NCBI GenBank assembly: GCA_010906935.1
Contig: JAAFHC010000017.1
Location: 1-42,622, forward strand
Source of the DNA: Gelidibacter sp.
GTDB lineage: Bacteria > Bacteroidota > Bacteroidia > Flavobacteriales > Flavobacteriaceae
Direction of reading: 5' to 3'
Length of the DNA stretch: 42,622 bases
The stretch's first letter is position 1; every line of letters begins with the position of its first letter. The notes below the pieces were generated by a model. It saw only the letters and a program-made list of their open reading frames with translations, made no database searches and was not told the DNA's origin. A program made the position numbers and the translations under genes. This document shows, one piece after another, positions 25,334-34,594 of the stretch.

Positions 25334-27394
25334 TTACGTTCTTCCTTCCAAATCAATCACAAAACTGTAATCTCTTGCCGTTTCTTTTAAGGAATCAAAT
25401 CGTCCTGAAGCCCCACCATGACCGGCTTCCATGTCAATATGTATGATTAAAATATTTTCATCAATTTTTAATTCTCGGAGCTTGGCTACCCATTTTGCAG
25501 GTTCAAAATATTGAACTTGTGAATCATGCAAACCTGTTGTAACCAACATATTAGGGTATTTTTGCTTAGAAACATTGTCGTAAGGCGAATATGATTTCAT
25601 ATAATCATAATAGGTTTTTTTATTCGGATTTCCCCATTCATCATATTCTCCGGTAGTTAGGGGTATACTATCATCTAACATTGTTGTCACAATATCAACA
25701 AAAGGCACCGCTGCGATGATTCCGTTAAACAATTCAGGATTCATATTAATGACAGTTCCCACTAATAATCCACCAGCAGAACCGCCACTTGCATATAAAT
25801 GTGCACTTGAAGTATATTGTTTTTCAATTAAAAATTTTGCGCAATCAATAAAATCTGTGAAAGTATTTTTTTTATGCAATAACTTGCCTTTTTCGTACCA
25901 TTTACGACCTAAATATTCGCCGCCTCTTACGTGGGCAATTGCAAATACAAAACCTCTATCCAATAAACTTAAACGTGTTGTGCTAAATCCCGCATCAATA
26001 GAGTGTCCGTAAGAACCATATCCATATAAAAGCAACGGGGTGTCTTTTGTCAATGGCGTATTTTTATGATGCACCAATGATATCGGAATTTTACTTCCGT
26101 CATGGGATGTTGCCCAAACGCGCTCACTGATGTAATTTTTTTTATCAAACTTTCCACCCAATACTTCCTGTTCTTTTTTTATTTCCTTTGTTTTTGACAC
26201 TACATCAAAATCTATAATTGAACTTGGAGTTGTCATTGAATTATATACGTAACGAATCACATTGGTATCAAATTCCGGATTGTTATAAACACCTGCGGAA
26301 TAAGTTTCTTCATTAAAAGGAAGGTAAAAATCTTCAGTTTTATCCCAACGAATAATTCTAATTTTATTCAACCCGTTTGAACGCTCTTCAACCACCAAAA
26401 AATCTTTAAAAATAGAAATATCTTCCAACAAAACATCTTCTCTGTGCGGTAAAACCTCCACCCAATTTTCTACGGAAGTTGCGTTTTCAGAGGTTTTCAT
26501 TAATTTAAAATTGGTAGCCTTATCTTTATTGGTAAGTATGTAAAAATCGCCGTTGTAATGTGCAATATCATACTCAAGATTTCGCGCTCTTTTTTGAAAT
26601 AGTCTGAATTCCCCTGTTGGATTGTCGGCTTCCAAAATACGGTATTCGGATGAAACTGTGCTGTGAGAGCCAATAATAATATATTTTTCAGATTTTGAAG
26701 TGTAAACAAACGCATTAAATGCCGCTCCCGTTTCACAATAAACTTCAACGTCCTGAGATGGATCTGTTCCCAAAACATGCCGAAATATTTTTTCGCTTCT
26801 TAAGGTCTTTGGATTTTGAAGCGTATAAAACACGGTTTTATTGTCACTTGCCCAAGCTGCGCCTCCTGTGGTGTTTTCAATTTTTTCAGGAAACAATTCG
26901 CCTGTTTCCAAATTTTTAAATTGCAAAGCATACTGCCTTCCGCCAACGGTATCCACAGCGTAAACAGCCAATTCATTGTTTGGGCTAATGGACAATCCAG
27001 CCAATTTAAAATGGTTAAATCCTTTTCCCAGTTCGTTCACATCGAACATAATTTGCTCCTGTGTATCTAAACTTTCTTTTTTACGGGAATAAATTGGGTA
27101 CTGATTGCCTTTTTCAAAACGGGTAATATAATAGTAGTTCTTTTTTTTATAAGGAACCGACTCATCATCTTCCTTAATCCGGGATTTCATCTCTTGAAAC
27201 AAATCTTCCTGAAATTGCTTTGTATGAGCCGTTTTAGCTTCATAATAGGCATTTTCAGAATTTAAATAATCTATTACCTCTTGGTTTTTCCGATCATTTA
27301 ACCAATAATAATTGTCAATTCTTACATCCCCATGAATTTCCAACTTCTTCGCTAACTTTTTCGCTTTTGGGGGCAATATATTTTTCTTCGTCAT
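25334..27394 (-). CDS. ptrB: S9 family oligopeptidase (oligopeptidase B / protease II type)
   Basis: The protein is 686 aa, the usual length for oligopeptidase B. It has an N-terminal segment with DNYYWLNDR, a seven-bladed propeller (about 75-400) and a C-terminal alpha/beta hydrolase. The catalytic Ser is in GGSAGGLLVG, the Asp in GLHDSQVQYFEPAKW and the His in EAGHGGASGRFD. No signal peptide is visible, so it is probably cytoplasmic. It cleaves short peptides, in this clan after basic residues or proline; the exact specificity is inferred. The gene stands alone with a -7 box (27416-27423) upstream. Confidence 0.93.
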   Translation of the reverse strand: MTKKNILPPKAKKLAKKLEIHGDVRIDNYYWLNDRKNQEVIDYLNSENAYYEAKTAHTKQFQEDLFQEMKSRIKEDDESVPYKKKNYYYITRFEKGNQYPIYSRKKESLDTQEQIMFDVNELGKGFNHFKLAGLSISPNNELAVYAVDTVGGRQYALQFKNLETGELFPEKIENTTGGAAWASDNKTVFYTLQNPKTLRSEKIFRHVLGTDPSQDVEVYCETGAAFNAFVYTSKSEKYIIIGSHSTVSSEYRILEADNPTGEFRLFQKRARNLEYDIAHYNGDFYILTNKDKATNFKLMKTSENATSVENWVEVLPHREDVLLEDISIFKDFLVVEERSNGLNKIRIIRWDKTEDFYLPFNEETYSAGVYNNPEFDTNVIRYVYNSMTTPSSIIDFDVVSKTKEIKKEQEVLGGKFDKKNYISERVWATSHDGSKIPISLVHHKNTPLTKDTPLLLYGYGSYGHSIDAGFSTTRLSLLDRGFVFAIAHVRGGEYLGRKWYEKGKLLHKKNTFTDFIDCAKFLIEKQYTSSAHLYASGGSAGGLLVGTVINMNPELFNGIIAAVPFVDIVTTMLDDSIPLTTGEYDEWGNPNKKTYYDYMKSYSPYDNVSKQKYPNMLVTTGLHDSQVQYFEPAKWVAKLRELKIDENILIIHIDMEAGHGGASGRFDSLKETARDYSFVIDLEGRT

Positions 27395-27415
27395 CTAAAT
27401 AATTTCAATAATTTG

Positions 27416-27423
27416 CAAAAATA
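27416..27423 (-). promoter_or_regulatory. -7 box of the oligopeptidase gene
   Basis: TATTTTTG on the minus strand fits the consensus, 21 bp before the ATG. A TTG lies 24 bp further upstream (27448-27450), slightly beyond the usual spacing. Confidence 0.5.
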
Positions 27424-27525
27424 ATCATTTTGAGTGGGTTACGGATGCAATTGCGCTAAAATGTTTGTAGTATGATCGCATAAGAAACAAAAGTTGCCAA
27501 GTTTGTTTTTTGTTATTACGCGGCA

Positions 27526-28953
27526 TTATTCATTAAAAAAAGCATCGGTAAAACCAATTAAATACACTTTTTCCTGAGCTCTAGTTACGGCAGTGTACAA
27601 CCATCTTAAATATTCAATATTTTGGCCGTCGGGTAAATAAGGCTGTTCAATAAATACCGTTTTCCATTGTCCGCCCTGAGATTTATGGCAAGTAACGGCA
27701 TAGGCGAATTTAATTTGTAAAGCATTGAAGAAATTGTTTTTTTTTATGGACAATAACTGCTTGTATTTGGATTTTTCTTGAGCATAATCTTTGGCAACTT
27801 CCTGATACAATCTGTTAGATTCATCATAAGAAAGTGAAGGCGATTCAGATGTTAAGGTATCCAATAACAATACGGTTTCAAATGGTTTTTGATTCGGATA
27901 ATCTATCATCCTAATTTTTACTTCAGCAAATCGAAAACCATATAATTCCTTAATACTGAAAATTTCCAATATTTCACAAATATCACCATTGGCAATAAAT
28001 CCGGCTTCACTTGAATCTTCCAACCAAAAATAATTGTTTTTAACAATCATAATATAGTCGCCCGAGGAGATTTCGTTTTCCTGCCCGCGGATTTTACTTC
28101 TAATTTGTTGGTTGTATTGGTTGGCGCGTTTATTTGAACGCACAATAAAAGTGGTGTCTTCCACGCCAATATTTGTATAGGCGGTATTTATGGCGTCTTC
28201 AATATCATATCCATCAATTAAACGGATTAAATCAGGATAACCCAATTGAAATTGAAAATCAGTAAATCCGTTATTTGCCAAAATAAGTCGCAATTCCGTA
28301 GCGTTCAATAAAATTCCAGAGTCGGCATGCTGACGCATCACTTCGCTTAATTCAATTTCTACCACTTCTTTTTGGTAGTTTAAAGCAAGCTTATGTGCAT
28401 CTAATGCCGGACTAATTGCTAATTTTACCGGAGGCAACTGGGCGGTATCACCTATTAAAACCAATTTACAGTTCACACCAGCGTACACATAGGAGATTAA
28501 ATCATCTAATAAAGACCCAGCTTCAAACAATTTTGCACCAATAGGCGCGTCGGAAATCATAGAAGCTTCATCAACAAAAAATATGGTGTTTGAATGTTTA
28601 TTTGTTTGCAATGTAAAATCAACACCACCCGATTTATTTTTTTTTGGAAAATAAATTTTTTTATGAATTGTAAATGCCGGTTTGCTTGAATATCCAGAAA
28701 TAACCTTCGCCGCTCTGCCCGTTGGGGCCAGTAAAATCGACTTTTTTCCAATCCGCCATAAATTATTCACCACGGTGCTAATGGTAGTAGTTTTACCGGT
28801 TCCGGCATATCCCTTGATAATAAATATGGCATTATTATTATTTTCAAGAATAAAATCTGTCAGCTTTGTAAGTAAAGAATCTTGAGAATTTGTGGGTTCA
28901 AAGGGAAACTTTTCAACCAGATTGCTATAGAATTCATGTGCCGTTTTTGTCAT
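27526..28953 (-). CDS. SF1 helicase with RecD/Pif1-like AAA core
   Basis: The track start (28971) is a TTG that lies inside a perfect -7 box, so I use the ATG at 28953 (475 aa). Helicase motifs in order are GYAGTGKTTT (I), APTGRAAKV (Ia), FFVDEASMI (II), LIGDTAQLPPV (III), SEVMRQ, the UvrD_C_2 motif YAVTCHKSQGGQW and YTAVTRA (VI). No nuclease domain is present. It resembles the short RecD2-like ATPases annotated as AAA family in Flavobacteriaceae, probably acting in DNA repair or replication restart in the cytoplasm. The exact role is not known. It is monocistronic. Confidence 0.88.
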   Translation of the reverse strand: MTKTAHEFYSNLVEKFPFEPTNSQDSLLTKLTDFILENNNNAIFIIKGYAGTGKTTTISTVVNNLWRIGKKSILLAPTGRAAKVISGYSSKPAFTIHKKIYFPKKNKSGGVDFTLQTNKHSNTIFFVDEASMISDAPIGAKLFEAGSLLDDLISYVYAGVNCKLVLIGDTAQLPPVKLAISPALDAHKLALNYQKEVVEIELSEVMRQHADSGILLNATELRLILANNGFTDFQFQLGYPDLIRLIDGYDIEDAINTAYTNIGVEDTTFIVRSNKRANQYNQQIRSKIRGQENEISSGDYIMIVKNNYFWLEDSSEAGFIANGDICEILEIFSIKELYGFRFAEVKIRMIDYPNQKPFETVLLLDTLTSESPSLSYDESNRLYQEVAKDYAQEKSKYKQLLSIKKNNFFNALQIKFAYAVTCHKSQGGQWKTVFIEQPYLPDGQNIEYLRWLYTAVTRAQEKVYLIGFTDAFFNE

Positions 28954-28968
28954 ATTTAAAATAAAAAC

Positions 28969-28976
28969 CAAATATA
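28969..28976 (-). promoter_or_regulatory. -7 box that decides the helicase start
   Basis: TATATTTG on the minus strand covers the TTG at 28971 used by the ORF track. Transcription would begin near 28964, leaving the ATG at 28953 as the first usable start with a leader of about 10 nt. Confidence 0.55.
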
Positions 28977-29021
28977 CAAATTGATTTATGCTTAAAAATT
29001 TTTCTCATTAAAAAAAATTTG

Positions 29022-29029
29022 TAGATTTG
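29022..29029 (+). promoter_or_regulatory. -7 box of the DUF3822/rsmD unit
   Basis: TAGATTTG fits TAnnTTTG, 29 bp before the ATG of the hypothetical membrane protein that heads the operon. No clear -33 TTG is seen. Confidence 0.45.
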
Positions 29030-29058
29030 CGTACACACATAAAAAAAGAAAAATACAG

Positions 29059-29790
29059 ATGATAACAGTTTTGATTATAGTAATAGGCATTGTAGTTACA
29101 GCTTTTCTAGCGTATGCAATAGTAAATTTTATTCCAAGAAAATTGCATTGGGTAATTTCAATACTATTGATTGCCATCGCAATTTTTTTAGTTTACAAAA
29201 TTAATTTTGAAATTACTAAACCGATAAAATTCAATACAGAAAAAAAGGAAAAGTATGCTAAAGTAATCAATAAATTAAAAATTATTCGTGATGCAGAAGT
29301 TGCGTACAAAAAAGTAAACGGAAATTACACTACTGATGGCGAGGCACTTATACAATTTATTGAAAACGGAAAATATGCATTAACCCAAACTAGATACGTT
29401 CCTAAAACGATATCAATTGGTGGCGGAATCACAAAAACAGTTGAAGAAAGAGTTGTAGATACCATTGGATACGAAGACGTGAAAAACGCCTTTAGTGGTA
29501 AAGATTATAAAAATATGATGAAAATTCCTGGAACCGATCAAAATTTCAAAATTGAAATTGGTGAAATTGAAAAAATTGTAGGCTTAAAAGCGCCAGTTTT
29601 TGAAGTGAAAGTTGATAAATCTTTAATTTTGGCCGGTATGGATGAAAATCTTATGAAACAAGAAAAAGAGGCCATTGGCGGTGAAGAAGTTAGAGGGGAA
29701 TTTATTAGAGTTGGTTCATTAACCGATGTTAGTGAGGACGGTAACTGGCCTCCATATTATGATAAAGGAGATAAAAAGATTAACGAATAA
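29059..29790 (+). CDS. Hypothetical membrane-anchored protein
   Basis: The protein is 243 aa with two N-terminal hydrophobic helices (about 3-25 and 31-48) and a soluble remainder, which probably faces the periplasm. The soluble part begins KVINKLKIIRDAEVAYKKVNGNYT, a pattern like the start of type II secretion pseudopilins (residues after the helix, then xxxYxxxxGxY). No prepilin cleavage site precedes it, so this similarity may be superficial. I recognise no named family. It heads an operon: the DUF3822 gene overlaps its end by 32 bp and rsmD follows. Conservation beside DUF3822/rsmD in relatives would support a shared role. Confidence 0.8.
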   Translation: MITVLIIVIGIVVTAFLAYAIVNFIPRKLHWVISILLIAIAIFLVYKINFEITKPIKFNTEKKEKYAKVINKLKIIRDAEVAYKKVNGNYTTDGEALIQFIENGKYALTQTRYVPKTISIGGGITKTVEERVVDTIGYEDVKNAFSGKDYKNMMKIPGTDQNFKIEIGEIEKIVGLKAPVFEVKVDKSLILAGMDENLMKQEKEAIGGEEVRGEFIRVGSLTDVSEDGNWPPYYDKGDKKINE

Positions 29791-30604
29791 CGATATAGAT
29801 TTTTTAAATCTAGAAGATAACTATTTATCCATCCAACTTAGTTTGGATGGATTTTCTTTTTGTGTTTATAATAAAATTCATGATAAAGTTGGTGCCTTTG
29901 GGGTTTATGAATTTGATAACAGCAAGGGTTCTCCATTTAAACAACTGGAATGCGTTAAAGAATTGTTTGCCAAAGAAAAAGTACTTCAACTAAACTATAA
30001 ATCGGTATTTGTTACCCATTTTAACAATTTGGTCACCCAAGTTCCTCGCCCATTATTTAACAAAAACAGCTTAGAACAATATTTACAGTATACGGTAAAA
30101 GTTCTTGAAAACGATTTTATTGCATATGATGAACTGAACAATTCAGAAATCATAAATGTGTACATTCCGTTTGTAAATGTCAATAATTTTTTGCTGGATA
30201 CTTATGAATCATTCACTTACAAACACTCCTCAACGGTATTGATTGAAAATTTACTGAACGAATACAAAAATTCAGAAGGTAGTTTTTGCTTTGTGAATGT
30301 CACAGGCAAACATTTTGAAATTGTGGTCATTCAAAATAAAAAATTAGCACTGTATAATTTTTTCAGTTTCACCACCAAAGAAGATTTTATTTACTATATC
30401 CTTTTTACAGCCGAGCAATTAAATTTAAATCCGGAAGAATTTGAGTTGATTCTTATGGGAGATATTGAAAAAGAATCTGAAATATTTGATATTGTGTATC
30501 AATATATCAGAAATATAAAGTTTTATGTTCCAAACAATGCCGATTTGCAATTAAATGAAATACCCTCACATTCAAATTTTACCTTATTAAACCAATTTAA
30601 ATAA
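29759..30604 (+). CDS. DUF3822 family protein
   Basis: I prefer the ATG at 29759 (281 aa) over the track's upstream TTG (29726), because it overlaps the previous gene less and fits the family N-terminus leading to NYLSIQLSLDGFSFCVYN. The fold looks like two actin-like/RNase H-like lobes (SIQLSLDGFSF, then SFCFVNVTGKHFEIVVI in the second lobe), which is what DUF3822 is suspected to be. That structural reading is inference. Function is unknown. The gene lies directly before rsmD with no spacing (TAA then ATG), an arrangement I know from Bacteroidota. Confidence 0.85.
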   Translation: MIKEIKRLTNNDIDFLNLEDNYLSIQLSLDGFSFCVYNKIHDKVGAFGVYEFDNSKGSPFKQLECVKELFAKEKVLQLNYKSVFVTHFNNLVTQVPRPLFNKNSLEQYLQYTVKVLENDFIAYDELNNSEIINVYIPFVNVNNFLLDTYESFTYKHSSTVLIENLLNEYKNSEGSFCFVNVTGKHFEIVVIQNKKLALYNFFSFTTKEDFIYYILFTAEQLNLNPEEFELILMGDIEKESEIFDIVYQYIRNIKFYVPNNADLQLNEIPSHSNFTLLNQFK

Positions 30605-31153
30605 ATGCGCATTATTTCAGGAATACATAAAAGCAAACGCATACAGGCACCTAAAAATTTACCTGTAAGGCCAACAACCGACATGGCCAAGGAGGCGTTG
30701 TTTAACATTCTTAATAATTTGTATTATTTTAATGATATTTCGGTGTTGGATTTATTTTCGGGAACCGGAAATATAAGTTACGAATTTGGATCGAGAGGCA
30801 CAGAAAATATTACGGCGGTTGATGTTCATGCCGGTTGCATCCAATTTATCAACACCACGGCCAAATCACTGGATTTATCTATTACCACAGTTAAAAGTGA
30901 TGTTTTTAACTATTTAGAAAAGACCAATTCAAAATTTGATATCATTTTTGCCGATGCACCTTATGAATTTGAACTTGCGTTGTTTGAAAAAATTGTTGCG
31001 TTGGTTTTTGACAATAATTTGCTCACGGAAGATGGCATTTTGGTTGTAGAGCACTCAAAACAAACCGATTTTAAAAACCACGAACGATTAAGTTACCAAA
31101 AAAAATATGGCGGTAACATGTTCAGTTTTTTTGAAAATACAGCGTTGGTCTAG
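30605..31153 (+). CDS. rsmD: 16S rRNA (guanine966-N2)-methyltransferase RsmD
   Basis: The protein is 182 aa, a Rossmann-fold methyltransferase. It starts MRIISGIHKSKRIQAP with RPTTDMAKEALFNIL, the typical RsmD N-terminus. SAM-binding motif I is DLFSGTGNISYEF. The catalytic motif IV reads FADAPYE, where most N-methyltransferases have DPPY; Ala replaces the first Pro. It modifies G966 of 16S rRNA on the 30S subunit. It follows DUF3822 without a gap and ends convergent with the MoxR gene, overlapping it by 4 bp. Confidence 0.93.
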   Translation: MRIISGIHKSKRIQAPKNLPVRPTTDMAKEALFNILNNLYYFNDISVLDLFSGTGNISYEFGSRGTENITAVDVHAGCIQFINTTAKSLDLSITTVKSDVFNYLEKTNSKFDIIFADAPYEFELALFEKIVALVFDNNLLTEDGILVVEHSKQTDFKNHERLSYQKKYGGNMFSFFENTALV

Positions 31154-32103
31154 AATAAAGATTCTATAATTTGTTTTTCGGTAATTCCCTCCGCTTCAGC
31201 TTTGTAATTTCGCACTATTCGGTGGCGCAATATGGCATAAGCCACAGATTGCACATCTTCAATATCTGGTGAATATTTGTTACTTACGGCCGCATTTGCT
31301 TTTGCCCCTAAAATTAAGAATTGCGAAGCTCTTGGTCCTGCACCCCAATCTATATAATCATTGACCATTTTGGTTGAATAAGATGTGTTTGGACGCGTTT
31401 TAGACACCAATGTCACTGCATATTCTATCACATTGTCAGCAACAGGGATTCTTCTGATTAACCGTTGAAAATTTATAATTTCTTCGGCAGAAAGAATGGT
31501 GCCAACAACTTTTTTAACATCGTTGGTGGTGCTTTTTACCACTTCAACTTCTTCGCTAAAACTTGGATAATCTAAATTTATGGAAAACATAAATCGGTCT
31601 AATTGGGCTTCAGGCAACGGGTATGTTCCCTCCTGCTCAATCGGATTTTGTGTGGCCAATACAAAAAACGGGGTTGCCAATTTGTGTTGATGACCAGAAA
31701 TGGTTATAGACCGCTCTTGCATCGCTTCCAATAAAGCGGCTTGCGTTTTTGGCGGTGTTCTGTTGATTTCGTCAGCCAAAATAATATTGCTGAAAATAGG
31801 TCCTTTTAAAAACTTGAAATGCGTTGTTTCATCTAAAATTTCACTTCCTAAAATATCGGAAGGCATTAAATCGGGTGTAAACTGAATACGTTTAAAATCG
31901 AGTCCCAACGTTTCTGAAATGGTTTGCACCATAAGTGTTTTGGCCAAGCCTGGAACGCCGATAAGCAATGAATGTCCGCCGCATAAAATGGAAAGCAAAA
32001 TATGGTTTACGGCTTCTTGTTGCCCAATAATTACCTTCCCAATTTCTTGTTTAAGCGCTTTATGTTTTTCAACCAATTCCTTTAATGCAGCAACATCTGA
32101 CAT
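31150..32103 (-). CDS. MoxR-family AAA ATPase
   Basis: The protein is 317 aa. Walker A is GVPGLAKT (about 49-56). Walker B is ILADEINRTPP and sensor 1 is ATQNPIEQEGTYPLPEAQLDRF, which is diagnostic for MoxR. MoxR ATPases act as chaperones with von Willebrand factor A proteins in other bacteria. No VWA or DUF58 gene is adjacent here, so a partner would have to be elsewhere. It starts 2 bp after the surA stop, as is common in Flavobacteriaceae, pointing to envelope-related co-expression. Confidence 0.94.
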   Translation of the reverse strand: MSDVAALKELVEKHKALKQEIGKVIIGQQEAVNHILLSILCGGHSLLIGVPGLAKTLMVQTISETLGLDFKRIQFTPDLMPSDILGSEILDETTHFKFLKGPIFSNIILADEINRTPPKTQAALLEAMQERSITISGHQHKLATPFFVLATQNPIEQEGTYPLPEAQLDRFMFSINLDYPSFSEEVEVVKSTTNDVKKVVGTILSAEEIINFQRLIRRIPVADNVIEYAVTLVSKTRPNTSYSTKMVNDYIDWGAGPRASQFLILGAKANAAVSNKYSPDIEDVQSVAYAILRHRIVRNYKAEAEGITEKQIIESLF

Positions 32104-32105
32104 AT

Positions 32106-33464
32106 TTAGTCCTTTTTCCAGTTATTTTTAAAATCGCAGGCTTTATAATCGTTGTTTATTTTAATGTAAGTATCCTTAATTTTGTCTTTCGACCACTTTT
32201 CTACAGTTTCTTCCTGTTTTTTCTGCAAGGTTAATTGTTGAATTTTTTCGTAATCTTTGGTGAAATTTGCGGTATGCGCATCGTCTTTGCTTTTTACTAA
32301 AATTATTTTGTGCATTTTAGATTCTCCCCTTACTTCATCATAAAAAGGCAGGGTAATTTCAGCAGTTTTTAAGCTGCTAATTTTATTGTAAAGATTTGGA
32401 TCCATTCTTGTTAAATCAAAACGGGTATCATTTGTTTGCGGATTCAATAACAAGCCGCTATTGTTTTTGGTGTCTTTATCTTCAGAGTATTTTACCACCG
32501 CTTCTTCAAAAGTAATTTCTGCATTAAGTATTTGTTCCCTAATTTTTGCCAATTCATTAAATGACGTTTCTAATTCAGCCTTGCTTATTTTTGGCTGAAT
32601 TAAAATATGTCGAACATCGCGTTCTTGGCCTTTAATTTTTTCAACTTGAATAATATGAAATCCAAATCCCGATTCAAAAGGTTCTGAAATTTCGCCTTCA
32701 TCCAAACTAAAAGCCACTTCTTTAAACTCTTTTATAAAACCGCTTTCTCTTGTAATAGTATACAATCCTGCTGCTCCGGGTCCAGTTCCTGAAACTGCTG
32801 GATCATCAGAATTAATGATTGCTTTCAATCTAAAGCTGAAACCGCTTTCAATTTCTTTTTTTATTTCATTCAATTTATCAATCACCCTGTTGGTTTCTTC
32901 TTCGGAAGGCTTAATATATTTCACAATTTGAGCCAATTCAATTTCAGCACTAAATTCTGGCAAATTGCCGTCTTTTTCAAGATTTTTAAAATAAGTTCTC
33001 ACCTCTTCTGGCGTCACATCAATTTTTTCGGTAATACTCGCTCTTTCTTTTTGAATAAGCAATTGTTCCTTTTGGATTTCGTACAATTCTTTCCTTAAAT
33101 CTTCTTCATCATTAAATCCATACATTTTCACCACTTTTTCCATGCTTCCAAGTTGTTGTGTGAAGTAAGAAATATTGCGTTCAACCTCAGTATTTATTTC
33201 AACATCAGAAACCACCATACTGTCAATTACTGCATGATGTGCAATCAGTTTCTGAGTCATAATTTCTTCCAATATTTCACAATCGGTAATGTCTAATTTG
33301 CCTTCAATACGCTGTTGTAATTCTTTTTTAAATTTTTCAATATCAGAATCAAGCACAATGTTTTTGCCAACTACCACAGCTACGCCATCTAATTTTATTC
33401 TGTCCTGTGCATTTATTCCCGTAATCAATAACAGTAATGCTATTACAATTGTATTTTGTTTCAT
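32106..33464 (-). CDS. surA: SurA-like periplasmic peptidyl-prolyl isomerase
   Basis: The protein is 452 aa with a signal peptide (MKQNTIVIALLLLITGINAQ). A SurA N-terminal chaperone region follows (about 25-165, DGVAVVVGKNIVLDSDIE). Two parvulin domains come next: about 170-275 (LAQIVKYIKPSEEE, ending GFGFHIIQVE) and about 285-395 (RHILIQPKISKAE). SurA helps outer-membrane proteins fold. It lies between a second, broken SurA-like lipoprotein gene upstream and moxR downstream. The upstream gap is filled by dispersed element B instead of a clear promoter. Confidence 0.93.
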   Translation of the reverse strand: MKQNTIVIALLLLITGINAQDRIKLDGVAVVVGKNIVLDSDIEKFKKELQQRIEGKLDITDCEILEEIMTQKLIAHHAVIDSMVVSDVEINTEVERNISYFTQQLGSMEKVVKMYGFNDEEDLRKELYEIQKEQLLIQKERASITEKIDVTPEEVRTYFKNLEKDGNLPEFSAEIELAQIVKYIKPSEEETNRVIDKLNEIKKEIESGFSFRLKAIINSDDPAVSGTGPGAAGLYTITRESGFIKEFKEVAFSLDEGEISEPFESGFGFHIIQVEKIKGQERDVRHILIQPKISKAELETSFNELAKIREQILNAEITFEEAVVKYSEDKDTKNNSGLLLNPQTNDTRFDLTRMDPNLYNKISSLKTAEITLPFYDEVRGESKMHKIILVKSKDDAHTANFTKDYEKIQQLTLQKKQEETVEKWSKDKIKDTYIKINNDYKACDFKNNWKKD

Positions 33465-33467
33465 TTG

Positions 33468-33549
33468 TTTAAATTTTATTTTTTAGCGGGAACAGTTGCT
33501 GTTCGCCATTTATTATTCGTTTATATGTCAAAATTTGAAATGCTCGTTT
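33468..33549. repeat. Dispersed intergenic element, copy B
   Basis: This matches copy A (13331-13429) in the same order and in the same orientation relative to the genes: it lies just upstream of a minus-strand start codon (surA here, ppk2 there). It lacks the GC-rich palindromic insert of copy A and instead contains GAACAG-CAA-CTGTTC when read on the minus strand. A 27-codon frame crosses it, but the corresponding frame in copy A is not preserved to a stop, so coding is unlikely. Confidence 0.7.
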
Positions 33550-33553
33550 CATG

Positions 33554-33868
33554 CTAATATATTTCAAATTGTTGTTTTTTTGTTGCATCTTTAATTAATG
33601 TTTCTTCAATATTTCTTAATAATAATAATTTTCGTTGGTGTAAAATCATTTGCTTAATTGCAGGTGTAATATAGCTTTTTGGCGCAATTTCATTACTTTG
33701 TAAAACCTTTTTAATAGTGACCAAATATAAGCTTAATGAATCTTCTTTTTGAATAAAATGATCTTTTTTTAACAACAGCTGTTTGTCTTCTGTTTTTAAA
33801 ACTGGAATCTCATTTATTAAATCGCTATACTTAATCCAAATTGAATCATTTAAATGATGTGAATTCAT
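33554..33868 (-). pseudogene. C-terminal part of a SurA-like lipoprotein, cut off by an in-frame stop
   Basis: This 104-aa reading frame (LNDSIWIKYSDLINEIP, ending KQQFEIY) looks like the C-terminal chaperone segment of the flavobacterial PPIase lipoprotein. It is in the same frame as the ORF ending at 33881; only a TAA and four further codons separate them. Its apparent ATG is simply the first Met after that stop. It might be translated on its own by reinitiation, but it has no signal peptide and would stay in the cytoplasm. Confidence 0.75.
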
Positions 33869-33880
33869 AAACAGCGACTT

Positions 33881-34414
33881 TTACTTTTCCTTAAGTTTTT
33901 CAAAATCTTTATTACTTGTTGATTTAAATAGTTTTAATAACTCATTTTTATTTGAATCCTCCTTACCAATTTTTATATACTTTAACTTAATTAATTCTTC
34001 ATTCAATTTGAAAATTTCGTTGTTATTCAAATAAAACTGGTCAATATCATCATTCGTAATTACAGTGTCCAAATATTGTTTTACCACAGCTTCTTTGTAG
34101 GAATTAATAAACAAATCTTCCCGGTATTTTTTAACAAGATCTTCAAACTCGTTTTTCTTGTTTTCTAAATTTAATTGCGCTTTAGACAGCAATAATTGTT
34201 GCTTAATCCAATTATTTATAAAATTATTCACCAAATTAATACTGTCTTGCTTGCTAATGTCTTTTGTAAAAATTGTCATCAAATCATCCTTGTACAAATA
34301 AGTGTCATTCACCCTTGCCACAGTTTGGGGCGTCACCTTTTTTTTGAATGTAAAATAATCACAGGATTGCAAAAGAATTAATGACAATGCTAAATAAAAA
34401 AATATTGGTTTCAT
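33881..34414 (-). pseudogene. N-terminal part of a SurA-like peptidyl-prolyl isomerase lipoprotein, interrupted
   Basis: The 177-aa frame starts with a lipoprotein signal peptide (lipobox LLQSC, Cys18). VARVNDTYLYKDDL is the SurA N-terminal pattern, followed by a helix-rich chaperone part. It stops after DFEKLKEK at TAA, and the frame then continues as the C-terminal part at 33554-33868. The joined product would be about 285 aa. No PpiC catalytic domain is obvious, so the intact protein may act as a periplasmic chaperone rather than an isomerase. The lesion is a single codon: a sequencing error, a recent mutation or a real split. Confidence 0.78.
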
Positions 34415-34594
34415 CTGTTCTTTTTTATTTGATTTTTATAAGTCATATGGAATTCCCAAAAAACATATCTGTTGGGTTTATAAATCGGTTTATGGTCATT
34501 TCATAAAAGATTTTTCTGCTCTAAAAAGACTTGTTTAAATTTAACAAAATCGGTGCAATTTATTTTTTATTTTCGGTATGTGCTGTTAAAGGAA

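Noticed and set aside
28953-28971. TTG start of the helicase given in the track
   Set aside because: It lies inside the predicted -7 box, so the ATG at 28953 is preferred.
33464-33551. 27-codon ORF across element B just before surA
   Set aside because: The matching frame in copy A is not maintained, so the similarity is at the DNA level only.
33869-33883. Recoding (stop-codon read-through) in the foldase gene
   Set aside because: The stop is TAA, not UGA/UAG, and no stem-loop or special context follows. A point mutation or sequencing error is simpler.
34415-34594. Possible third copy of the dispersed element before the foldase gene
   Set aside because: Only short T-rich words match. The TTCGCCA and CAAAATT blocks are missing.
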